DNA from: Liquidambar formosana
Lineage: Eukaryota > Streptophyta > Magnoliopsida > Saxifragales > Altingiaceae
Length of the DNA stretch: 64,000 nt
Reading direction: 5' to 3'
Assembly (NCBI GenBank): GCA_039720395.1
Contig: CM077827.1
Location: forward strand, 23,464,375 to 23,528,374
This document shows positions 36,101 to 51,000 of the stretch, in pieces. Positions within the stretch are counted from its first letter, which is position 1; each line of letters opens with the position of its first letter. The notes beneath the pieces were generated by a model, which saw only the letters and a list, made by a program, of their open reading frames with translations, was not told the origin of the DNA and searched no databases. The translations under genes were made by a program, and so were the position numbers.

Positions 36101-39017
36101 CACCCGGTGTAAAACTTTTTGCTCTTACACACCTCAATAAATTTTTGTAGGATTAATATTTTTCTAAACCAACTGTTGGATTAAATACTCCTCTCATGGA
36201 GATCATGCACACCAAATTTCACACTGATCAGACACTTGTAAACATCTCATCTATAAATTCACTTTTCTTTTTGCAAATAAACTATAATTTAGGCCACTCC
36301 ATCGATGGAATAGTTCCTAATCTCCAATTAATATGAAATTTGGTGTGCATGATCTCCATGAGAGTAGTATCCAATCCAAGGGTTGGTTTTGAAAAACATT
36401 GACCCTACAAAAAGTTATTGAGGGGTATAAGAGTAAAAAGTTTTACACCGGGTGTAAATGGATCCCTTCCCAATAGAATAATAGATAAACAATTCCCTCT
36501 TATATTTTTACTGGAAAACCAAGTAGGAGACAGTTATTACTCAGAAATTTCATATTTTAATATCATTTTTTTTTCTTTCTTTTTTGGTTACTGGGCAAGA
36601 AACTCATATAAAATCATTCTATTTAGTTGGTGGATTAGTGGGATGAAGATGGGTGCCTCTAAAGGCGTGGAGTACAACGCTCACATGTTTTGCCATCCGA
36701 CCTGGAAAAAACATTGTGAGATATTCTTTTCTCTTTTCTTTTTTATGTATTCTCCTTTCTCTCACTCAATCTGGGCACCAAAAGGGGAATAAAGGATCCA
36801 TCTAGGTATCTTTACTGTAGACAGAAATGAATACATGTACTACCTGATTACACCCACATTGCCAAGTCTCAAAGAATCCTGGCGAACTTTCATCCTTGCT
36901 TCTTGTCTTTCAGCTTTTGAAACAGATATCAGCAGATCCGATATTACTTTCATTCTCTGCATCAGATGGGAAAATAAAAAATTAATTGTCTTAGATTGAT
37001 AATTTGAAAATAAAAAATTAATTGTCGGAACAATATACGAATTAAGTACTTATTGAACATTAAATGCAAGAGCAAAAAGATCCTGACTCATCAACCATTT
37101 CTTTATATTCTGAAAAGCATATAAAATATGCTCATTAATCAAAGCTCACAAGCACATTGAAGAATAACAATCTTGGTATCAAGGATGTAACAATTACAGC
37201 GCATGAATATTAGAACAACCTAATGGACAAGCCTCATATGCTTACCACAATAGTACTGAAGTGGCAATGAGGATAATAATAATTTTCAAAGCTTCGACAT
37301 AAAATGGGTGGCAGTTTTTTGTTTCTTTCTTTGTGGAGAAGATGACTGGGATCATTGTGGAATAGAAGATGCTATTCGAGAACAAAGCAATGGCTGTTCA
37401 GGAATTAGATGACCTTTCCTTTAAGTATTCCTTCCAACAAGGCCCTATAATCATAGGAGCCTTTCATTCTATACTTCATACAGAGGTGGTGGTTGAGAAG
37501 CCATTTTCCCCCACCCCCCCCCCCCCCCCCCTCTTTTTTTTTTTTGGGGGGGGGGGGGGGTGTGTGTTAAATTAGATGACCATTGCTTTAAGTATGCCAC
37601 CCAACAAGGTCCTCTAGTCATAGGAGCCTCTTATTGAATGACTTTTCAGTCTATACTTCCTAGTTCCTACACAGGTAATGGGTTGAGAAAGCCACTTCTC
37701 TACTGCTGAGTTCAAGAAGCTAAAAGAAAGGGTGTGAGTTCTGCATCGTTTTGACTTTTCAGCTGTAATGTTCTGATTTTATGGTGATGGCAGTATGGCA
37801 CTGAAAAGACAATTCAAAACAACATTGTTGGAGTTCTGTTTTGAACAAAACAAACATATTAACTCTTTTCCAAGTTTAATCAACTTTGGCACATCCCAAA
37901 ATCTTTTTCTTTTTCTTCTATGATATGAAGCAAACTTTAAGTTCCTTATAAGCATTGAGATTTTTCTATAGGCCAACTATGGGAGTCACACAAGGAGTCT
38001 TGAGAATTTCTTAGAAAGAATCTCCGTACATGTGCCTAGAGCAACTTATGTATGCAGGAATGGGAAAACAGGGAAATGGGAATTTAATTAACAGAAATGG
38101 GGAGAATGGGTATGAGATTAAGGGATTCCCAGTCCAACATTTGTTTCTGCGTTTGGGCAGAATGGGCATCATTTATAATTGGGACACCTCATCATTTCAT
38201 TTCTCATCCATGTTTAGTGGGCACACTCATTATTTTGAATCATGATAAAAGGACACCATCATTTCTCTCTCATTCACATCGAGAGAGCCAAGCTCGTCAT
38301 TTTTAAAATTATAATAAAAGAGACACACATCTGTGGTCAAAGAGGTGGGGTCCTTTGGAATTAAGTTGGTTTGACCATTTTGTGGCACAATTGGTGAAAC
38401 TGGGGGACAGTAACAATAGAATTTTTATCATTGGAAAATAAAATTATACTACTTTGTGGGAGAATATCAGAAGATTGGTCTCTTTTTTGGTTTCTATTTC
38501 TAAGGAGTTTAATGGTATCCCCCTCTTCATTCATCTCATTTTGGAAGATTGAAAGGCAGTTTTCTCATAGAAGGCATGGAAAGTCGCTTATGTTCCTAAA
38601 AGCCTTTGCCTTTTGGTAAAATTAAGTTTAACTTTGATGGCTGCTCTCTAAAAAATCTGGGTGTCATTGGAATTGGGGCATTTTCAGAAATCATGGGGGC
38701 AATGCTATCCTCTCTTTATGGCTGATGGTAACGGTTTAGACATTAAGGCAGAGATCCATGCTCTTCTATGCTAGATACATTTATATGCTATTTTTATCCT
38801 CCTTGAGCTTCTTGTTCAGAGCCTTTTTGGTAATTGGTTATTTTTGTTTGGAGGGTGTCCTGGTTCATCGTTTCATTTTTATCTAAGTTTGGGATGTTGT
38901 TAGGTTTGTTTGCATCTATGGTTCACCAAGGACTTATCATCCTTTTTTTTAATTTTTCTTTTTGTGATTAATATACTAGTTGTTTATCAAAATAGACTGG
39001 GGGAGGGTTTTGGTGTT

Positions 39018-39062
<45 letters not shown>

Positions 39063-42000
39063 AGACACACATTAGTCAATTTTTTCTCTCATCCCATTTA
39101 AAGGACAAGCTCATTATTTTGAATTACTATAAAAGGGATGCACATCATTTTATTTTTTCCACTCACATTTAAAGGGGGCAGACTGATCATTTCAAATTAT
39201 CATAAAGCATATGAATAAAATACTGAACTACCCCTAGGGTTTGAGATTCCACCATTTTGTGGGAATTTCATTTCCATCGTTATCAAATTCTCGTGCCCCA
39301 TCTGCATGAATAATGCGTTCCAAAAGCGGGTACAGGTGGAATGGGAATGAGATCCCAAAACCTGATACCCACGAAACAAATGCAACCTTAATTCATTCAT
39401 TTTGCCTTAGATTTTTCTGAACTACTTATAATACAACTTACAAAGTATCTAAACATTGCTTTTTTGTATCGTAAATAATCTTCTGAAATGTCTATGTTGG
39501 TACTAAGTTCTTAAGTAAGATAAGGTGTCCTCTCCAAAGTGATGAGATTGTGGTCCTTGTGAATGGCCCTAGCTCTTGCAAGGGAAGGACAGGCAACCAA
39601 GGAAGGTGAATAAAGAAGTGGCAATGAAGTACTGAGAAGCAGAATCCTTGAAATGGGCTTCCATGGGCCTTTATATATGATCTTAGCAATCATGGGGTTC
39701 CATCAAACTAAACTACAGGCCTAGGGTCCATGAGAGGCCATTGGCTATATGAAAGCCTGTTGGCTTCAAAAGTTGCAGGGACTTTAAATCCAATTAATAA
39801 GTTCATAGGGTCAAACGGGTGTGCCACTATAACCCATTCATAGAGTGACATATCCTGTGACCAAGACAGGGGCGCCACTTGAAAAAGGAGGGACATAAAA
39901 CTGAACCGGATGAACCCTTAATCCAAGCTACCAGGTGGAAACCTTCAAACCATCTCCTATCAAAAAGGGTCATACGAGGGCCAACAATGAACCTTAGACA
40001 AGAGGCATCTAGCAACAATGTGATGTATAGCATGTTTCAGGAAAGGACACAACTAGGTTTATTGGGATATTCTTTGTATTAGAATGATTCAATATGGGGG
40101 TTATATTTAAATTATTTTATTAGTATTTTGAATTAGATAGTCAATATTAGTAATTATTTAGAAGAATTATAATTTTCACAAATTACACTAGCAATTGGGG
40201 CCATGCTACTGTAGCAAGTTACTGTAATAATTTATTTTAGAACGGTATTGTTCACACTACTATAGCAGTTAAGAAGCAAAGGTTCTCTAGTCTTCTTCTT
40301 TTCTTTTTCTCCCCTTAATCTCTCCACATTTACACACTGTTTTGCATTTCAAAAAGAGCCAGATTACATCATCAAAATAGCCCCTAAACCTTAATTCTAC
40401 TTCTAAAAGGAGAAAACCCTATTTTACCAATCCCTACTACCAGTTTCATTTTATTTTTTTGGATAAGAAACGAAAATAAATTTTACTAAAATAAAGAAAT
40501 ATATTAAAAAAAGGGAGAAAGAGGATTCTCCCCTCAAAGAATAATAATTAAACAGCCCAAAACAGAAGGCACAAAAAAAAATGCCCTCTATAAGACTGTT
40601 GCGACATAGCAGACCTCTTAGTGAGTTCATCAACCACCCCATTTGCATCTCTAGACAAATCTCCCTATAAAGCCTAGCAAACCTCCAAGGGCCTATACTT
40701 CCAGAATTCACCCTTGTGATAACTATGGAAGAATCCCCCTCCACCATCAAAGGACCGAATCTCAATCTGTTCCCTTCCTTTAAACCTTCCAAAAGAGCCA
40801 TCAATTCAGCTTTTAAAGCAATTCCTTCTCCTGCTGCTAAAGAGAACTCATAAACTGTCTCTCCTCCAGAATTCTAAGGATCCTACTAATTCCCAATTGA
40901 CCTGGATTCCCCAAAGAACATCCATCAAAATTAAATTTGATGAAGCCTGGCATAGGAGGCAGAGTCCATAAAGATTAACCATCTTCTTCACATGAGAGTA
41001 GGGAAGAACACCATCCTCCACAATCCTATCCATAAGAATGCCACAAAATTCTTGAGAAGCTGAAGAACATCCATCAAAATTAAATTTGATGAAGCCTGGC
41101 ATAGGAGGCAGAGTCCATAAAGATTAACCATCTTCTTCACATGAGAGTAGGGAAGAACACCATCCTCCACAATCCTATCCATAAGAATGCCACAAAATTC
41201 TTGAGAAGCTGAAGCCCAAAAGGAAGCAAGAAAATTGATTTTGTCCCAAACCTCTTCCATAGAACAGTGGATGTTCTAAAAAAGGCTCACACATCTTTCC
41301 AACCAGATGGCTCAAAAAAAAACCGCTTGAAAGGTACAAGACCAAAGATAGTCATCAAATATACCAAAACCATAAAATAAAAAAAAAAAGATAGTCATCA
41401 AACCCTACTAACAAACAACCTTCTGCAAATCCTAACCCTGATGCCAAATTACAATGCTAGATTTAAGAAAATTCCTAAGACCTATGTTACATCAAATCCT
41501 TTGCTTCACCCTAAAGCTATGTTACATGGACTCAAGTGTTGGTATCGGGTGTGGGTGTGTATCCGGATGTCGGATTCATCAAATTTCTAAATTTAGGACA
41601 TAGGGAATCGGCAAAAAAGTATCCAAAATTTGGATATGGGTATAGGGATACGTGTATTGTAGGTACATATATATATAATATAAGGTAATTTTAATGAGAG
41701 GTAGCTTTGAAAACATTTCAATTTTATTGGGTTATTTTCATAATAATCAAATTCGTGGGCTTAAATGATATTATTAAAATTTTGACGGTTTAAAAATAGA
41801 AAAAGATTAAGGGTTTAGCTGCAAAAAGAAAATATAAAAAGGTGAACGTATGTTTCTCTTTCACAGAAACCCTTAGAGCTTTCATGAAGCTCTGTGATAG
41901 CGCTCTTCTACTACGATGCATACATCAAACAACTCCTCTGGCGACATCATAAGTGGCGACAACACCATTTATTCTCTGTTACCCCTCTTCTAACAATCTC

Positions 42001-45000
42001 CAATATAATACCATATGTGCTCTCTCACGAAGCTCTGTGATGGCACTCGACAACAGTAGCAACATTCTCTCTCTCTCTCTCTTTCTCTCTCCCCCCTTCT
42101 TCTTCTTCTTCTTCTTCATCACCCAACCCAGCCGTGTCGAACTTTCAACGAGCGTATCCGACATGAATCCCATACCATTACCCATGTCATGTTGTGTCAT
42201 GTCAACACGGGTACCTTAGGGTCATATGCTGAGTCCGTTGTGGTTCAAAGTCTCATCCGAGATGGACAAGATCTCGCTGAGTTAACCCAATCTCGTTCAG
42301 GGGGGAAACGATATATGAGAATGAATCAAGTATATAGTAGGTTTTTATTTTGAAAAAAATGAAATCTTAATGAATGCCCATCAATCAAAACGTATACTTC
42401 ATCATTGATATGTCATATTTATTTGTGTTATTTGGTATTATTTTAGGTATCTAAAACCTAATTATAGTGTATTTTCAAGTTCGTGCTACGGCCTATTTTA
42501 ATATTTTTTACCATATTGTGTCCCAAGTTATTTGTTTTGCTTATTTAATGGTTCCAATATGATTTTCCTATTTTTCTGATTTTAAATTAAAAAAAAAATT
42601 AAACATTCTTTAATGAGTAAAGTTACATCTCGCCCGAAACGTGATGAGATAGAGGAGATCAAGATGACCGAGATTGAAACGCGACCATGACCAAAACTGA
42701 GACTTTGAACCATGGAGTCCGTGTAACACAACCCCAAAGCACCCATGTTGACCCAACATGATATGAGTGTTTGTACTTTTATTAGACACTTTAAAATAAT
42801 GAAAAATCTTTTAAAAGCAAATAAATCTGACGTTTGGACACACACCTGCACCTAGCACTTGTAGCTGAGTCCGTGTAACATAGCCCACAATAGAGTGTGC
42901 TCTAGACAATGTGCCCTTGTGCGACCAATCTAGGGGCAATATGGCCAGACAACATTCCCATTAGTGCCCACGTGGATATTCCCAATCCAAATGATAAGTG
43001 TCTCCTAATGCAAGTGAGTACACCTTTTAAGGCTCTAACATATTCATCAATCATTTATCATGACTTGTTAATGCATCTAAATTGGTTTTGTTCTATGTTT
43101 CAAGCATTTCCAAAATTTTATGCCATTTTACAAGAGCAAGAGAAATCCTTGCGTTTGCACGGAATAGCCTGCAAATCACACATAGAGTGAGACCGGGATA
43201 AACCCATTCAGGCTCAAAGAATGGTTTACCTCCCATAATGAGATCCAAACCCAAGACGGCAAGACCTCCCACAAGCAATAGGAACTAGGAAGCCTCAGCT
43301 AAACACTATTTGCTTATTTAGAAAGCATAAGTTATTCCAATACCACCTTAGTTTTTAAGCTCATTAGATGAATTGCCAATTGGAAGTCAACGCCTATAGG
43401 AAGACACTATTCTAAAGTTGGCTCCTACTTACATTTTGATCCCTTCCATGCTGGTATGCAATAAGGCTCCCATTTGAATTTCGTGAATGAGAAACTGAGA
43501 ATCACAATTCCCATTTTTATGTTTGATTTGGGCATATAAATGGGAATGGAAATTTTTATTTCCATTCTACATTTAGTTCGAGCATGGTCATGGAAACACC
43601 ACTCTCTAAGTAATAGCTATTCCCTCAATTTGAGGGAATGACCATTCCTCTACCAAACTAAAGGAATGGCCATTCCTTTTATTATAAAACCATCACATCA
43701 CTACCACCCCACTACTGCCATAACCACCACCACACCACATCAACCGCCATCCCTGCTACCACCCCATCCCTATCACCACATACGTCGCCACCACCACCCT
43801 ACGACCACAAAAAAACCACTGCCACCACTGCCCTACAAATCCACCACCACTACTATTACCATATCCACCAGAATGGAACGACCATTCTTTTTCAAGCATC
43901 CTTCTTGTTGTAACCAAACAATGGAACAGGAATGGCCATTCACATTTCTTAGTTTTCATTCCTATTCCAACTTTCTATTCCATTCACGCAGACCAAATGG
44001 GGCCAAAGTGCTGCTTCATTTACAAGAATGATGGTAATGGTTTATCATGGTCTCTGTTTAGACTGTACTTGCATATCTATCCTTGCTAGGCTGGTGGTTG
44101 TGGCTCATTGGAGGGACTAGAGAGAGAGTTTGTTTATAAATTGGCATTTGATAGGGCAAGAATGAAAATGGTAACTCCAGCAATTACCTATCAGAAAACT
44201 TTATATTGCTACAGTGTTGTCTTAGCTAGTCAGCTGCTTCCGAAATCTTTTTGTATTTTACAGATTACTAGATTCTTTTAACTATATGTTTAAATATTCT
44301 TAGTTTGCTCCCATATTGGTTCATCCAATTACATTTATGATTTTATTCAAAAAATCTGCATATAAAATCTTAAAACGAAAAAACATACCAAAAGATTACA
44401 AATACAACCCCACAGAAACACTCTAGGAACAAATTTGATGGGCAATTGCTAGACTTCTCAATTTTCAGTTTTCCCATATTAAATGACAAGGTTAACAAAC
44501 TCTCCATCCCAAAATAAGTGTATATCGATGTTTATGTATGCTTGTACATTTTTTTGAATCTTACAGGCAAATTTCATCCCTGTCACGATATCTCTAGCAT
44601 AAGAAATCTGCCCTATCCAGAGCACAACTAACGTTACCATAAGAGAATATCCCTCTTGTCTGGCACAACTACCAGCCTACGAAAGATTAAAATGCAAGTA
44701 GAAGCCAAAAAGGCAACCATATTGCACCATTACCACCACCAGTGCTGAAAACAAAGCACTACCTACCGTGGAACCACTAGTGTATGAAATCCCTCATGTA
44801 CCGATTACTTGTTGCCATGCTCATGGAATTCCATCTGCAAAAATTGACATTTATTCTTTCCTTGATTCATAAGAAGACAAAAAAATTATACCCAAATATT
44901 CACTTCTAAAAGATTCTTCTGCCCGACTTTCTACATAGGATAGGACTCATTCTTTAAAAGGTCCTGTTTACAGAACATTGAAATTTGTGTAAATTCCTTT

Positions 45001-48000
45001 TACTGCTATTGACACTATCAAGGCAAGGAAACGAAGTTATGCATTACATATCCACCATCATAATATGTATTATCATATTATGTCCACTTCACCTTATGAT
45101 GAAAGTTATTAATTATATGAAAATCGAAGCACAGAAAAAGCATACCTTTGGCTTCATGTGCTGTTCATGATCTTTAAGATCCTTCAATTCCTGCAAAAAT
45201 CAGAACAAATATGAAAAAAAGGATCAAGAATCAAAGATTAGCATAAATTATTCCATGCGGTAACTGTAATGAATGTCACTCAATTAATACCTTTTCCAAC
45301 TGCTGACAAAGATGCTGATAATCAGAGACCTCTTGACAAGATTTACGTAGGTCCTCCTCTAAAGCTGCAACTTTTGCACGTAAAGATGCAACCTCCTCCT
45401 GATTAGTTGACAAAAACCATAAGATACAAATGCTTCTGTAACTCTACACAATAAAACTTGACATCAGAACAGTAGCAGAAATATCTTCTAAAAAAACACA
45501 CCACTAGTGAAGAACGATCATCATTCCGAAACTGCTCTTTGGGCCTATTATCCTGCAAAATGAGTGGATATAAAGCAGTCAGCTATTAGATTAAACAAAG
45601 GATTGACCAACAAAAGCATCCCTTAGCACAAGAATCTCCAATAAAATCACAGGCTAACTAACCCTGTTCCATGTTTTTGCACTTCCAAGATAGATAGAGA
45701 TTATATTGGACACATTATATGATCATGAATACCTTAGGCAAGACATCCGTGTTTTCCAATTTCATTGTGTCAATGCGTAAGAGAAGGCCTAAGGGTGAAT
45801 TGGCCATAGTATGTTTATCCTACTGACAAAGATCAACTAGGCCAAGAAGCCAACAGAAGAATCCTTAGAACTTGATCACTATGGAAAATGCAATTTATGC
45901 TGAAGAACAAGAACAAGTTCCACAGCTGGCCACCAGATCCAAAATTTAAGGTCAACATTCTCAGGGCATATCACCCATATGTACTAGTACTGGACCTATC
46001 AATAGTAAACAATCCACATTTAAATGCAATGTCATAGATGAGTTTTCTCAACTATTAGATGGTATCTTAACGCATCGCGATACATATTGGCTACATTGAT
46101 ACTATTAGTTGAACACAATGGATACATGGCATGATGAAACAATCTGTAACAATATCTTAATTAATTCCACATAGAACCCTATAAAATTTCTTTATTTTCT
46201 GTTAAAAAGGCCGAAATGTTACTGTTTTGTGACTAAACGAAATGAAACTTGATTTTGATTAAAATGATGATGTTTTAATCAAAATGCTTCTCCAAAAAGT
46301 TAAGGTGCAAGAGATGTCGAAAATATTTGAAGTTTTTTTTCCAAATGTGGAGAGAGAAAAGTAGGGGAGAAATCTGAGTAGAGAAAAGAAGAGAAGAATA
46401 ATTGAGAAGAAGGGTAACTGAGGGAGGAACAAGAAATGAAGAAGGACGAACATTTTTCATTGTCGCCGCCGCTAGTAAGTTACATCATGTTCTCAAAAGT
46501 GTTCTTCTCCCTTTTCTCTCTTTAGCTGTTAGCTTTTCTATCAAGTGTGTATAGATTAAATTCCAATAGAACTAAGGAGATGGAAGTAGTACTGACTTTA
46601 AATAGTTAATTAATATTTTTTACTAAAAAAGTAACAAATAAGATTTCTAATTAATAGTACTAAACACTTAGTTATGACAACAACAATCATACATCTGTAA
46701 GTTAATATCAAAATGGTAAACTAGTACTGTAACTTAGAATGTTTTGAAGTTCACATCCATTTGGAGGAGTGTAGTATTCAATTAGTCATTCAATACACTA
46801 ACATATAAGTACTTTGTTCTAAGTTAAGTGTTGCCTCTTTTTTTCCAACAATTGTGAAACCAAGTCCAAGAATGATGGTCACTCTATTCTTCCCCCTTAG
46901 AACCTGAGTTTGATTAGCCTAAGGGGTTCAAAATCTAGAGTATATGACCAAACTAACAGAACTTTGGTTCTCAATCATATATGTTCTAAATTAGCAATAA
47001 AAGCAGCCCTTGAAACAAATGCCTCCCCATTCCCACATCATTCTACACTTCTGTACCTCAATTGGCATCAGGAAGCAGAGGTCCTGAGTTTGACTTTTGG
47101 GGGTCCTAAGTTTGACTCTTGCTAACCCCTTGGGGACACCCAAACAAGGTTTCTATGGTTCTCATAGACCTTGTTCTTACGTGATCTATGTAGGTTGTCG
47201 GGTCTTACATGGGCCCAGGGTTTGCTCAAAGGGTTTCATCGTTATGAAAAAATTTAAAAAATAAATATAAATAAATAAATAAAAATACACACTTCTCCCC
47301 ATAACCCATCAATTTCTTAGTACAGTGGGCTATCATTTGTGACAAGTTCTATACTACCCAAGCAAAAGCAAAAGGCAATGAGTACCTTCAAAACCATAAT
47401 AACTAAATAAATAAATATCAATAAAACACCATGCAAAATGAGGAAACCATGACCGCTGACACAGAAAACTACCACTTTAGGAGATTAATAAGAACTTAAA
47501 AACGAAAATAATTTGAGTCAAATGAAAAACAAATTGCACGTGGAGATAGGCTATGTATAATGTTATCGGGCTTTAGGGATACTTATCAAACTGAGATAAG
47601 TAAACAAATCACATCCTTCCTTTCTTACTAGTTTAATATAACATCTCAAAACCAAAAAAAAAATTGTGTTCCTTGTTTTTGCAATTGTTGCAGTTCTATG
47701 AACATAATTTTATCAATATAATAGTCATAATTGACTTTTTTTAAAAATATTTTAGTGTAAACACAAACATATCAAAGAGAAAAGATACGGGTTATTTTTT
47801 ATCCCAAAAAAAAAAAGGAAAAAAGAAAAGATACAGCTCTAATCACTTTTCTCTTCTGCAAGAGAAAACTAATGATGCAATCCAGGTTATGTATGTTGAA
47901 AAGGACTTTTCTGGCCGAATTTGATAGTTGAAACATTGCTTTCATACAGCCAATAGTCTACAAAACAATACACACACACACACACAAGCATATGTTTTAA

Positions 48001-51000
48001 TTTGGGATAGGTTTCAATCAAAATTGAATCATAATATAATGAGAGAGGAAATTCAAATTAAATTAGGATACAATATTGCATATCATGGGATCAATTAGAC
48101 TTTGCCAAATATCATAAGAATTTACACAAAAATAAATAAATAAATAAAATTTCAACAAAAATTTATACATAAAAAGAATTAAGAGTAAAGACAGATGAAG
48201 TTATTAAAACATATTTTTAAATCCAACAAATAGCACCATTTTTCGTTCATTTTGCCAACCCAATTATCAACGTAAAATATAAAATTTGTAAATTTAAGTA
48301 CTATTCTACTATGAAAACATAAAATCAAACTTCAGGAGAAACTTTGACATGAGTTACCTCTAAATCAAACCAAACCATTTTTCCCTTTGTTAGAAAATAG
48401 AAAAGGCTGGATTCAATATACTTTTACCCAAATAAGCTTTATATAGATAATAATTAAACAAATATGGAAACTAATTAATATAAATAAAATATCTTCCAAT
48501 TACTCTCTAACTTTATTACATCAAATCAAATCATAACCAATGGCACAGTGTGGCAGGCATATTCAAAAACTACCTCAAATAGGGATAAAATAAATTTTAG
48601 ACCTAAACAAACATGAAAAGCAAATGTTATGAAATTTCTACCAAATAAACCCTCACCTAATTGGTTCAAATCAACAAATAACTAACCATACAGTGTACAC
48701 AATAAGAAAATAAAACCACAGATAATGGTCCTTTATCTTGAAAACCATTAAAAGTTTAACCGAACAAATAAGAATATTCTCTCCGTGATTTCAAAGCAAC
48801 AATCCATTAAAAATGCAAAACCGGAATGTAGTCCAAATTAATGATGGATGATATTTCGTTGTTCTTTATCCCTATAGTCATATTGGTCATTTCTTTCTCA
48901 AATTACTACTGTTCATCTCCAATTCATATTTAGTAATACTCAATTTCAGGAATTTTCTTCAAATCAAATTGTGGCACAATTAGATGAAAAATTACTTCAA
49001 TCTAGTTAATCCACAAGTTCACTATTACTTCCATGTATCTCCATATGGGCCTCCATCTATTCTTTATTCATGAGATCATCAAATCTTCAAGCTAATCCAC
49101 TCCAACAATTGTTTAATCTCCATCGACCTTTGCCATACTCATTCACACGAAATTGTATAATGTTTTCTTATTCCAACATAATCAGGAGTGCGAAAGACAA
49201 AACATACTTCGATGGTGTAGATAAATAGTGTGATTCACAAACTCTGAAAATACATAAACAGAACAATTAGACACACTAATTTCCAATGATTTTTTTATAT
49301 CAGGAGATTCCATATGCATTGCACCCAACTAATCCCCCTGGGCACATGCAGTCCCCCCCTCGCACATGAACCGGGAAATTAGAAGACAAAGTCCAAGGGG
49401 GTGGGCTTGAGGGGAAGTGGTGAGGGTTGAACCCAATACCTCTTGCTTGGCAAGAGGCCCTAGGACCACTCAGTCCACCATCAAGGTTTAATCGGGTCTG
49501 TAATGGGTAAAATGGGTTAAATCCTCGGCAACACGAAATTGTATAATGTTTTCTTCATCCAACACAATTAGGAGTGCGAAAGACAAAAACATACTTTGAT
49601 GGTGCAGATATAGTGTGGTTCACAAACTCTGAAAATATATAAAGAGAATGATTAGACACACTGATTTCCAATAATTAATCACGTCCGTAATGGGTAAAAT
49701 GGGTTAAATCCTCAGCAACTCTCTGAACTGAAGAGATTGGGACCTCCTTCTGATAGGTTAAACATTTGATCGCAATGTACTTTTCTAATCTGTAGACAAA
49801 ACTACCAAAAACTCAAATCAAATAGAATCTGACATATGATCTATCAATCCAAGACAACTCAACCCAATTCAACCAAGCCTTAATCCCAACTACATGGGCT
49901 TGGTCACATGAATCAATCGACGCCATTCAACTCGATCAAGAATGGTATCCTTTGTTAATTCCTTAATGCACTTATCCTTTCTCATCACCTCTGACCACAA
50001 TTTGGGCCTTCATCTCGTATTTTTTAAGCCTTCAGATTGAATCAAGTCACCCTTAAGTACAAGTACATTCCTAGGACTTTGTTGCACATGACCAAACTGC
50101 CTTTGACGATTTTTTCTCATCTTCCCTTCAATTGGTATTACTCCTACCTTCTCACGAATGTGTTCGTTTCTTATTTTATCTTTCCTCATATTTTCACCAA
50201 ACCATCTTAACATCCTCATCTCTGCTACACTCATTTTCCGCGCATGTTGTTTCTTGATTGCCCAACATTTGCTGTCATAATTCATAAAGCATAACCGTCA
50301 TGTAAAATTTTATTTTTAACTTGATAAGTATTGAATTGTCACAATACCTCCAAATGCACTTCTACACTTCATCCATCCTACTCCAATTCTATGGACAACA
50401 TCTTCCCCAATCACTCCGTCTTTATGGATAATTAATTCAAGATATCGAATAGTCACTTTTAGCTACCTCTTGGGGCCTTGCATTTGCACTATGCCCTCAT
50501 TTCTAAATCTAGTTTGACTAAATTTTTTTATAAGAAACAAATAATATTAATGAAAGGAAAAAAGTGGACTAGAAGTCTAACAGAGCCAAGAGAACTTTAA
50601 AAAAAAAAATTAGCCTTAGGCTATCAAAAAGAACCCTTTGACAGAAAACATCGATACCCTAACATAGAAAGGTGTTCAGACTTTACAAACTCATAAAATC
50701 ACAAACAAACAAAAATTTACCACCCTGTAAATCCACCCAAACCGCAAATAGGGTATCTCTTCAATGAATTTGGATAGAGAATAACATATCATGCCAAATA
50801 CCAATAAATTTATATTCCAAACATTTCATTTTAATCTTAGTTAACCTAAAACCTTTAGATTATAGGGTGTCTCTCCATTTTGGAACTTATAATTCACTCC
50901 ATCTCCAGTATAACAAGCTAATACTATATAGTTAGCAAATAACATACCATGCCAAATACCATCCAGAAGCATGTACAACTTATTGCGGCTGAACAAAACT

